A stretch of DNA of 5,072 nt from Spirochaetaceae bacterium (GTDB lineage Bacteria; Spirochaetota; Spirochaetia; Treponematales; Rectinemataceae): contig JAEUJG010000482.1 of assembly GCA_016794765.1 (NCBI GenBank), positions 1 to 5,072 of the forward strand, read 5' to 3'. Positions 1 through 5,072 of this stretch are shown here, piece by piece. Below the pieces are notes generated by a model, which searched no databases, had not been told where the DNA came from, and saw nothing but the letters and a program-made list of their open reading frames with translations. A program made the position numbers and the translations under genes. The first letter of the stretch is position 1. Every line of letters starts with the position of its first letter.

Positions 1-1023
1 CTGAGCCTGCCCGGCAAGGTCGGCCTGACGCCTTATTACGAAAGACGCTGGAAAGAAAAGCGGCCCGGCGCCGGCGCGGGCCTCGTCGAGCTCTCGGGCC
101 TCGCCCTCGGCGATCTCGCCTCGGCCTCGCCCCTGTGGACCGGCATCCCCTTCCACGAGCTCGTCGAAGCGGGGGCGCCCGCCGCCTTCGCGGCCGCGAC
201 CGGCTCGGGACTCGGCGCCGCCGCCGAGGCGAGCTTTGTCCCCGAGGCCGGACTCCTCCTCACGCGGGAGTTCGGCTCCTCTTGGCTCGACCTCCTCCTC
301 CCCTCGAGCCTCTCCCTCGCCTACAAGCGCGAGCTCGCGAGGGCGGGCGACGTCGTCACCTCAACCGGAGCCTGGGAACTCGGCGCCAAGGGAGCGGCGC
401 TCAACCTCTTCGGGATCTACGGCGCCTATCCCCTCGCCGGCTTCTTCGAAGAGGACGAGTACGTCTCCACGACCCAGGTCAGGCTCGCCCGCGTCGAGGG
501 TGAAAGCTCTACGAGATTCAAGCTCCTCCGGCAGGATCTCCTGACCTTTTACGCGAAGGAAGGCCGGAATAGCCTGATCCTCGAAAATCGCGTCGCGGCC
601 GAGCGCGAGCCCGCCCTCGCCACCTGGTCGGAAAGCCTCCGTCTCGCCCTGTCCCTGACCCGCGAGCGGCATTGGCTCCTCGACCTCTATCGCCTCGTCC
701 TGCCGCCCCTTCCCGCGGAGGGCGAGGCGGAAGCCGGCAAGCCGGCCTCGAAGCTCGTTTCCGGCTATCTCGCCGACCTGGCCGGACGCAAGCCGCGCGC
801 CAGGACCCTCCTCAATCTCAAGACCGAGCTGTCAGGTCGCCGCGGCGACGCGAGCAAGCCCCTGCCGACCTTGTCCTTCGAGGAGTCGATCGAGGGAAGG
901 TTGACCCTGCCCGACCGCATGACGGTCTCGACGATCGCCGCGCTGTCCCAGCGGCGGGACGGGACGACGGCGGCCCTCCTCCTCGGTTTTACCCTGAGCC
1001 TGGGTCTTACCCTGTCCTTCTAG
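1..1023 (+). CDS. C-terminal part of a probable outer-membrane beta-barrel protein (5'-partial)
   Basis: The frame is open from the first base to a TAG at 1021-1023, giving 340 residues with no N-terminus in the window. I do not recognise the family by name. The visible part alternates hydrophobic and polar residues as transmembrane beta-strands do, for example around residues 135-165 (LFGIYGAYP at 136-144, followed by an acidic EEDEY) and 307-340. The last eight residues, SLGLTLSF, fit the BAM beta-signal (polar-x-Gly-x-x-hydrophobic-x-aromatic) and end in Phe, which is typical of outer-membrane barrels. A charged, Pro/Lys-rich stretch at about 236-285 could be an extracellular or periplasmic loop. 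No catalytic motif is visible. The downstream genes also encode exported proteins, but they are separated by 122 bases and hairpin-forming sequence, so operon membership is unclear. LptD-like or another large spirochaete surface protein is possible and untested. Confidence 0.72.
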   Translation: MSLPGKVGLTPYYERRWKEKRPGAGAGLVELSGLALGDLASASPLWTGIPFHELVEAGAPAAFAAATGSGLGAAAEASFVPEAGLLLTREFGSSWLDLLLPSSLSLAYKRELARAGDVVTSTGAWELGAKGAALNLFGIYGAYPLAGFFEEDEYVSTTQVRLARVEGESSTRFKLLRQDLLTFYAKEGRNSLILENRVAAEREPALATWSESLRLALSLTRERHWLLDLYRLVLPPLPAEGEAEAGKPASKLVSGYLADLAGRKPRARTLLNLKTELSGRRGDASKPLPTLSFEESIEGRLTLPDRMTVSTIAALSQRRDGTTAALLLGFTLSLGLTLSF

Positions 1024-1071
1024 CCCTTCGTCCGCCGGCGCGGGGAGCCCCCGCCCCTCGTCCGCCGGCGC
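1024..1071. repeat. GC-rich 30-bp-period direct repeat between genes
   Basis: Bases 1024-1041 and 1054-1071 match at 17 of 18 positions, including an exact 14-base block TCGTCCGCCGGCGC at 1028-1041 and 1058-1071. The offset is 30 bases. The repeat begins directly after the stop codon of the upstream gene. It looks like a local tandem duplication in non-coding sequence, not a recognised mobile or regulatory element. Confidence 0.6.
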
Positions 1072-1081
1072 CGGGCGGCGG
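1040..1081 (+). terminator. Possible GC-rich hairpins after the barrel gene, without a T-tract
   Basis: GCGGGG (1040-1045) can pair with CCCCGC (1049-1054) around a 3-base loop. A second inverted repeat lies at 1062-1081, with CCGCC pairing to GGCGG around a self-complementary GGCGCC centre. They follow the stop codon by 17-60 bases, where a terminator would be expected. No run of T follows either stem, so this is not a canonical intrinsic terminator. It could be an mRNA 3'-end stabiliser, a Rho-linked structure, or only a consequence of high GC content. Confidence 0.3.
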
Positions 1082-1133
1082 GTCCTCATTCGGGTAAAGC
1101 CGGACTTGTGGTCTTCCGATAGAACTAGCATAT

Positions 1134-1140
1134 GGGAAGA
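1134..1140 (+). promoter_or_regulatory. Ribosome binding site of the small secreted protein gene
   Basis: GGGAAGA ends 5 bases before the ATG at 1146. It is a fair Shine-Dalgarno match in a leader (about 1085-1140) clearly less GC-rich than its surroundings. It supports 1146 as the start; another ATG at 1132 is out of frame. Confidence 0.5.
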
Positions 1141-1145
1141 ACCCG

Positions 1146-1664
1146 ATGAACCGCGCGCCCCTCCTCGTCCTCGCGCTCGCGCTCTCCGCCCCGGTCCTCC
1201 ATGCCGCGACCATTTCGGTCCTGGCCGGGGAGGATCCCGCCCTCGCCGCGCCGGAAAGCACCGAACGCGTCGTGACCGGTTTCATGGATTCGCTCTTCGA
1301 GTCCGGGCACATAGCGACGAGCTCCCGCACGGTCGTGGCGGCGCGGTCGGATTTCGCCCCCAAGGACCGGGATCTCGCGGAGGCCCGCGAGGCCTACGTC
1401 GATTATCTCGTGCTCGTCCATATCGAATATGCCCCTTCGGCCCTACGACCCGGCAAGCCCCGGCCGACAAGCGCCGCCTATCGCGTGTTCGTCGTGGCGT
1501 CCGGACTCGTCGTTTTCGAGGGGCGCGCCGTTCAGCCCGAAGCCAGGGACGAGACGGAAGAAGGCTACCAGGCGCAGCTCGCGTCGCTCGGCAAGGCAAT
1601 CGCGAAGGCCTGTTCCGAGGCCATCGCCCGCGGGGCCGCCTCTAGGCCCGGAGGAAAACCATGA
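1146..1664 (+). CDS. Small secreted alpha/beta protein of unknown function, coupled to the SPOR protein gene
   Basis: This is a 172-residue protein of unrecognised family. Residues 1-20 form a signal peptide: Asn-Arg near the start, a Leu/Ala-rich core, and a likely signal peptidase I cut after LHA at 18-20. No lipobox Cys is present, so a soluble periplasmic protein is expected. The mature part reads as strand (22-27), helix (about 38-54), strand (56-64), helix (75-85), strand (86-95), paired strands (111-126), and an Ala-rich C-terminal helix (141-163). The only Cys is at 155. This order loosely recalls LpoB, CsgG or TolB N-terminal-type folds, but that is inference from pattern, not a motif match. 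The start is supported by GGGAAGA and the signal peptide. The stop codon overlaps the next start (ATGA, 1661-1664), so the two products are probably made together and may act together in the envelope. Confidence 0.85.
   Translation: MNRAPLLVLALALSAPVLHAATISVLAGEDPALAAPESTERVVTGFMDSLFESGHIATSSRTVVAARSDFAPKDRDLAEAREAYVDYLVLVHIEYAPSALRPGKPRPTSAAYRVFVVASGLVVFEGRAVQPEARDETEEGYQAQLASLGKAIAKACSEAIARGAASRPGGKP
1650..1654 (+). promoter_or_regulatory. Strong Shine-Dalgarno inside the preceding gene
   Basis: GGAGG lies 6 bases before the ATG at 1661, within the last codons of the upstream gene. Together with the 4-base ATGA overlap it fixes the start of the SPOR protein and indicates translational coupling, backed by independent ribosome loading. 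Confidence 0.8.
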
Positions 1665-3553
1665 AAAAGCATGCGCTCGTCGTCCTCTTCGGACTTTGCG
1701 CCTCCCTCGCGACCGCCGCCTCCATCTGGGAGGGCAGCGCCGTCATCGGCAGCGCGGGGGACTTCCCCGGCGACGCGCCCTACGGCGCCTGCAACTCCTT
1801 CCCCAGGAACAGCGTGGTGGAGGTCGAAAACCTGGAGAACGGCCGCAAGGCCATGGTTACCATCTCCAAGGGCGTGGACAATCCGGGCGTCTTCATGGCC
1901 CTGTCCCCCAACGCCGCCGCCGCCCTGGGCATGCGCACCGGCGCGGCCGCGCGCGTCCGCGTCCTGGCCGAACCCGCCTCCACCTCCGTCGCGCCCATCC
2001 TCCCGACGAGGCCCGGCGAGTCGGCCGATCCCGATTTCAATCCCAAGCTCTACGCCCTCCGCGAGAAAAGCGCGGAGGCCAAGGCCGCCGACGCCAGGAC
2101 CGCCGAGGCCAAGGCGGCCGAGGCCAGGATCGCGGAAGCCCGCGTCGCCGCCGCCAGGGCCGCCGAGGCCAAGGCAGCGGCCGACAAGGCCGCCGCCGCT
2201 CCCGTCGTGGAGGAACAGAAGCCCGCGGCGTCGCCCACCCTGCAGAACGAGTTGGCTCTCCTCCTCGGTTCCGAAGAGCCCGAGCCGGAGCCTCCGGCCG
2301 CCGTCCTTTCGGAAAAACCGCCGCTCGAGCAACCGCCCCTTCTCGATGCCCAGCCCAAGGCGGAGACCAAGCCCGTCATCAGGCCCGAAGCGGCCCAGCT
2401 CCCCGAATCCTTGGCGCGCGGATCCGCCCTTCCCGCGGCGGGCTCCCCGGCCACCGCCGTACTGCCCGAACCCGCCGCTCCGGCCCTCGCGGCGGCGGCG
2501 GTTCCCGAATCCCCGACCCTCCTCGGCGGCGAGCGCGCCTCCGCGCCCCTTTCCCCTCCCGTGGCCGCGCTCCTCGCCGATCCCGAACTGCAGCCGGACA
2601 AGCTTCCCGCGGCCGAGTTGCCGACGGAGGAAGCGGCGCCCGAGCCCGCACCCCTCCTCTTCGAGATGGAAGGCGCGCTCGCCTCGTCCTCCGGCGACCC
2701 CGAGCTCGCCCTTCCCGACGCCCCGAGCCCCGCGGCTCCGGCCGCCGAGGTCGCACCGCCAGCTCCCGCGTTGCCCGAAATCGTCGATTCCCGCCTGATG
2801 CTGCCCGGGGAACTCGGCGCGGCTGAACCCCCCCCGCTCGCCGAGGCCTCGCCGCCCGCCCGGGTCGAAAGCCCGGTCGCGGCGGTAGAGGAGAGCGTCC
2901 TCAAATCGCCGGAGGAACCGGCGGCCATGGAAGCGGTGGAGTTGGCCGAGGCGGAAGCCGCGGCGATGCGAACCGAAGAATCCCAGGCGCCCGCGGAGCC
3001 CCTACCCGAAGAGCCTATTCCCGCGGAGTCCCTCCCCGAAGAAGAAACTCCCGAGCTCGAGTTGGCCTTGAGCCTCGAGCCGACCGAAGCCCGGCCGCCT
3101 GTCGCGGTGACCGTGCCCGAGGCGCCGGCCCCCGCTCCCGAGACGAAGGCCGCAGCGAAGCCCGAGCCGGCTCCCGTGCCCCCGGCCCCGACGCCCGCGC
3201 CGACTCCCGCGCCGACTCCCGCGCCCACCGCGGCCCCGACGACCGTGCCCGCGCCGGCCGTCGCCGCCGCGCCCAAGGCCCCGCCCATCCTCCAGGCGCC
3301 GGATTTCCAGAACTTCCCCAAGGGAAGCTACTTCATCCAGGTCGGCGTGTTTTCTTCCGGGGCCGCGGTCCAGGCGGCGGCTCTCGCGATCCGCGGCAAC
3401 TATCCCGTCGCGGTGGAGGAAGCTCCCGCCAAGGGCGGATCCGCTCTCTTCCGGCTCTACATCGGTCCCCTGACGCGCGACGAGGGCGGCGCGACCCTGC
3501 TTCGCCTGAAGTCCATGGGCTACAAGGACGCCTTCCTGCGGGGCGGCAAGTAG
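1661..3553 (+). CDS. RlpA-like secreted protein: divergent DPBB, long Ala/Pro/Glu linker, C-terminal SPOR domain
   Basis: This is a 630-residue periplasmic peptidoglycan-associated protein. Residues 1-19 are a signal peptide (MKKHALVVLFGLC core, ATA cleavage site); Cys13 is not in a good lipobox. Residues 22-103 follow RlpA's double-psi beta-barrel: FPRNSVVEVENLENGRKAMV (47-66) aligns with RlpA's LP.GT.V.VTNL.NGR, and LSPNAAAALGM (81-91) with its DLS.AAA.ALGM. Residues 138-177 are four 10-residue Ala/Glu/Lys repeats, probably one long helix. Residues 181-545 are low-complexity Pro/Ala/Glu, ending in PTPA repeats. Residues 555-628 are a SPOR domain, with YFIQVGVFSS at 557-566 and FRLYIGPL nearby; this family binds glycans stripped of stem peptides, often at division sites. 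RlpA of E. coli and Pseudomonas is about 340-360 residues, so the linker is much longer. RlpA's catalytic His and Asp appear replaced (by Cys44 and Lys70 in my alignment), so lytic transglycosylase activity is doubtful. Confidence 0.93.
   Translation: MKKHALVVLFGLCASLATAASIWEGSAVIGSAGDFPGDAPYGACNSFPRNSVVEVENLENGRKAMVTISKGVDNPGVFMALSPNAAAALGMRTGAAARVRVLAEPASTSVAPILPTRPGESADPDFNPKLYALREKSAEAKAADARTAEAKAAEARIAEARVAAARAAEAKAAADKAAAAPVVEEQKPAASPTLQNELALLLGSEEPEPEPPAAVLSEKPPLEQPPLLDAQPKAETKPVIRPEAAQLPESLARGSALPAAGSPATAVLPEPAAPALAAAAVPESPTLLGGERASAPLSPPVAALLADPELQPDKLPAAELPTEEAAPEPAPLLFEMEGALASSSGDPELALPDAPSPAAPAAEVAPPAPALPEIVDSRLMLPGELGAAEPPPLAEASPPARVESPVAAVEESVLKSPEEPAAMEAVELAEAEAAAMRTEESQAPAEPLPEEPIPAESLPEEETPELELALSLEPTEARPPVAVTVPEAPAPAPETKAAAKPEPAPVPPAPTPAPTPAPTPAPTAAPTTVPAPAVAAAPKAPPILQAPDFQNFPKGSYFIQVGVFSSGAAVQAAALAIRGNYPVAVEEAPAKGGSALFRLYIGPLTRDEGGATLLRLKSMGYKDAFLRGGK
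2072..2191 (+). repeat. Four 30-bp (10-residue) repeats encoding an Ala/Glu/Lys helix
   Basis: The four units encode AEAKAADART, AEAKAAEARI, AEARVAAARA and AEAKAAADKA (residues 138-177 of the SPOR protein). The DNA units begin at 2072, 2102, 2132 and 2162 and share a GC[C/G]GA[G/A]GCC core. The composition favours a rigid charged alpha-helix, as in TolA-type periplasmic spacers. Confidence 0.8.
3188..3223 (+). repeat. Three 12-bp tandem repeats encoding PTPA
   Basis: CCGAC[G/T]CCCGCG occurs three times head to tail at 3188, 3200 and 3212, with one mismatch in the first copy. A degenerate fourth unit (PTAA) follows. It encodes residues 510-521 of the SPOR protein, an extended Pro/Thr spacer just before the SPOR domain. 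The repeat preserves frame, so copy number could vary by slippage without breaking the gene. Confidence 0.8.
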
Positions 3554-3599
3554 CGAAAGGCGCAGCTGTCGCGACGGCAATCATACGTGTCTGAATACG

Positions 3600-3628
3600 A
3601 AGGCCGGGCTTGAAGCCCGGCCTTTTTT
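3600..3628 (+). terminator. Intrinsic terminator of the SPOR protein transcript
   Basis: AGGCCGGGCT (3601-3610) pairs perfectly with AGCCCGGCCT (3614-3623) around a TGA loop. One further A-T pair comes from 3600 and 3624, and a run of six T spans 3623-3628. It lies 46 bases after the stop codon at 3551-3553 and is a textbook Rho-independent terminator for + strand transcription. Read from the - strand the same stem has no comparable T run (TTCGTATTC follows), so it should serve the convergent gene less well. Confidence 0.95.
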
Positions 3629-3660
3629 GTAGTCGCGCGCGGCTCGGTCTGCGACCACGG

Positions 3661-3681
3661 CCCGCCACCCGCCGCCCGCCG
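3661..3681. repeat. Three GC-rich 7-bp tandem repeats in the convergent intergenic region
   Basis: CCCGCCA, CCCGCCG and CCCGCCG sit head to tail at 3661, 3668 and 3675, followed by a degenerate CCCGGAG. They lie between the terminator and the end of the - strand gene. No function is apparent; simple slippage in GC-rich non-coding DNA explains them. Confidence 0.5.
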
Positions 3682-3725
3682 CCCGGAGCTCGGCGCCGGC
3701 TGCCGCATCCGGGGCGGGAGTGAAG

Positions 3726-5072
3726 TTAGTCCCTTTCGGCGAGTTCGCGGCAAAGGGCGGAGAATCGCTCCTCCGCGGCGCGGCGCTCGGGATCGGGAAG
3801 GGTTCCGGACCCCAGGGAAAGGACCGGTTCGAGCTTGAAGCCCCGTACCGCGCCTCCGGCCACGAAGACCTCGAGAAGGGCGCTCTTTTGCGCCTCGGGC
3901 GGCTCCTCGTCGGCGGTAAAAAGGAAGTTCCCGAGCGAGTAGGCGATGAGGGCGCCTGAGTAGGCCTCCGCGCCCTGGAGCACGTGGGGGTGGGAGCCGA
4001 GCACGAGCCGGGCGCCCGCGTCCACGAAGCGGCGATAGCGCCGGCGAAGGGCCTCGTCGGGCTCAAAGCGGTATTCCGAGCCGCCGTGCGCCAGCACCAC
4101 CACGAAATCCCCCTTCGCCGCGGCCTCGCGGATGGAGGCGATGGCCGCCGCCTCGTCGGAGGCGACGCCCGGCCTGCCCGGGCCTGCGGCGGCCTCCGCG
4201 GCGGTGAAGCCGTAGCGCTCGTCCGGATACAGCGCGAAGCCGACGAAGGCGAAGCCCGGTCGGGAGGGCAGGCGCAGGGGCGCCGCCGCCGCCTGGAGAT
4301 CTCGTCCGGCGCCGACGAAGGGCAGGCCAGAGGCTTCGAGGTTCGCGAGGCTGTCCGCGAAGCCCTCGGGGCCGAAATCGAAGCCGTGGTTGTTGGCGAA
4401 GAGGAGGAGGTCGAATCCGGCTTCGGCAAGCACGCGGGGCGCGGCCGGATCGAAGCGGAAGCGGAAGCGCTTTCGCGGATTCGGCTCCCCGAGGCCCGAG
4501 ACGACGCCCTCAAGGTTGCCCGCGAGGATGTCCGGACCGGCCAGGAGGGGCAGGACGGGGCCGAGAAGCCGTCCGAGGCCGCCCTTTCCCGCCGCGAGGA
4601 GGGCGGCATCGGTGTCGCTCACCGCGATGTCGCCCACCGCGCCGATGGTCAGGCCGGCGTCGGGTCGCGGGGCCGGGGCCCCGGCCTTCCGGACGGCCCG
4701 CCCCAGGCCTCGGGCCCAGGCTTCGATAGCCCGCGGCGCCGCCTCGAGGCAGAGGACGAGCTCCTCCTCGAAGGGGTAGCCAGGCTCCCCGGGCCAGCGT
4801 CCCTCCACGGCGACCGCCCGCTCGGGCAGGCCGATGTCCTCGAGCGGCAGGGGGCGCAGGGGTGGCCGGGCTTCTCGCGCCTCGGCAAGCGACAGCGAAT
4901 AACGCGGATGGTCGAAGGGCGCCGCGAGGGCCAGGGGGCGGCGCCCGAGGACGACCTCGGCGGCCCGCGCCGCGGCGGGGCCCTCGGCGCTTCCCGCGCC
5001 GCCGGCGCCGGTCGACGCCGCGCCACTCTCCGCGAGGCCGGTCGCCCTCCAGCGCAGGCTGGCGCGCGGCCT
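3726..5072 (-). CDS. CapA-family metallophosphatase-like protein (5'-partial)
   Basis: Read on the - strand, the frame is open from the window edge to TAA at 3726-3728, giving 448 residues without a certain start. A GTG at 4806-4808 would give 360 residues, but the protein-like frame continues 88 codons further, so I treat the N-terminus as outside the window. Counting from the edge, the CapA/PGA_cap core (calcineurin-like fold) shows GDI at 147-149, GNLE at 185-188, NNH at 227-229 with DFG after it, AHGGSEY at 328-334, GSHPHVLQG at 359-367 and YSLGNFLF at 378-385. The presumed metal ligands are therefore all present; the usual HWG.EY reads HGGSEY here. CapA proteins were named for poly-gamma-glutamate capsule synthesis or export, but many members have other or unknown roles, and no capB or capC neighbour is visible. 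Residues 12-38 are Gly/Ala-rich; 39-120 form an additional, unidentified segment. The gene converges on the SPOR protein gene. Confidence 0.9.
   Translation of the reverse strand, partial: RPRASLRWRATGLAESGAASTGAGGAGSAEGPAAARAAEVVLGRRPLALAAPFDHPRYSLSLAEAREARPPLRPLPLEDIGLPERAVAVEGRWPGEPGYPFEEELVLCLEAAPRAIEAWARGLGRAVRKAGAPAPRPDAGLTIGAVGDIAVSDTDAALLAAGKGGLGRLLGPVLPLLAGPDILAGNLEGVVSGLGEPNPRKRFRFRFDPAAPRVLAEAGFDLLLFANNHGFDFGPEGFADSLANLEASGLPFVGAGRDLQAAAAPLRLPSRPGFAFVGFALYPDERYGFTAAEAAAGPGRPGVASDEAAAIASIREAAAKGDFVVVLAHGGSEYRFEPDEALRRRYRRFVDAGARLVLGSHPHVLQGAEAYSGALIAYSLGNFLFTADEEPPEAQKSALLEVFVAGGAVRGFKLEPVLSLGSGTLPDPERRAAEERFSALCRELAERD

Noticed and set aside
1106..1133. Possible sigma-70 promoter (TTGTGG with GCATAT, 16-base spacer)
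   Set aside because: Transcription would begin at about 1140, removing the Shine-Dalgarno at 1134-1140. The alternative -10 TAGAAC at 1120-1125 has no -35 partner. A promoter here is likely, but I cannot place it.
1697..1702. Lipoprotein signal with Cys13 in the SPOR protein (E. coli RlpA is a lipoprotein)
   Set aside because: The preceding residues are FGL, with Leu at -1, which does not fit even relaxed spirochaete lipoboxes. ATA at 17-19 is a better signal peptidase I site.
1429..2826. A 465-codon + strand frame overlapping the small secreted gene and the SPOR gene
   Set aside because: It is Arg/Pro-rich out-of-frame translation with no domain and no plausible start; it conflicts with two well-supported genes.
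2050..3321. A 423-codon open frame on the - strand opposite the SPOR protein gene
   Set aside because: It is Gly/Ala/Ser low complexity mirroring the Pro/Ala/Glu linker on the other strand. The long open frame is expected from GC-rich codons, and the sense protein has a signal peptide and two domains.
3641..3725. Second terminator serving the - strand gene
   Set aside because: The region is GC-rich with several short complementary stretches, but I see no convincing stem followed by a T run in the - strand direction.
3581..4609. A 342-codon - strand frame overlapping the CapA-like gene
   Set aside because: It is a Ser/Arg/Pro-rich shadow; the CapA frame carries all the family motifs.

Overview
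The window is GC-rich throughout and holds four protein-coding genes, two of them cut by the window edges, plus one very clear intrinsic terminator. There are no RNA genes, transposase genes, CRISPR repeats or phage genes. Three of the four products look exported: an outer-membrane-type C-terminus, a small secreted protein, and a secreted SPOR-domain protein. The organism is therefore diderm. The N-terminal domain of the SPOR protein and the CapA-like protein with an N-terminal extension remind me, from memory, of high-GC spirochaetes of the Treponema/Spirochaeta group. This assignment is an inference and was not tested by any search.

Layout on the + strand. Positions 1-1023 carry the 3' end of a large, probable outer-membrane beta-barrel gene, ending in a textbook beta-signal with terminal Phe. 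Positions 1024-1145 are intergenic, with a GC-rich 30-bp-period duplication and hairpins, then a relatively AT-rich leader. Positions 1146-1664 encode a 172-residue secreted protein of unknown function. It overlaps the next gene by 4 bases (ATGA). Positions 1661-3553 encode a 630-residue RlpA-type protein: signal peptide, divergent double-psi beta-barrel, a linker of roughly 440 residues rich in Ala, Pro and Glu, and a C-terminal SPOR domain. The terminator at 3600-3628 closes this unit.

On the - strand, 3726-5072 is the 3' part of a convergent gene for a CapA-family metallophosphatase-like protein. Its reading frame stays open to the window edge, so its N-terminus lies outside.

Functionally the window looks like a cell-envelope neighbourhood. 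The SPOR protein should bind denuded peptidoglycan glycans, and its translationally coupled small partner probably works with it in the periplasm. The most interesting points are that the DPBB domain appears to lack RlpA's catalytic residues and that the coupled small protein has an unrecognised, possibly LpoB/CsgG-like alpha/beta layout. Neither is proof of a new system.
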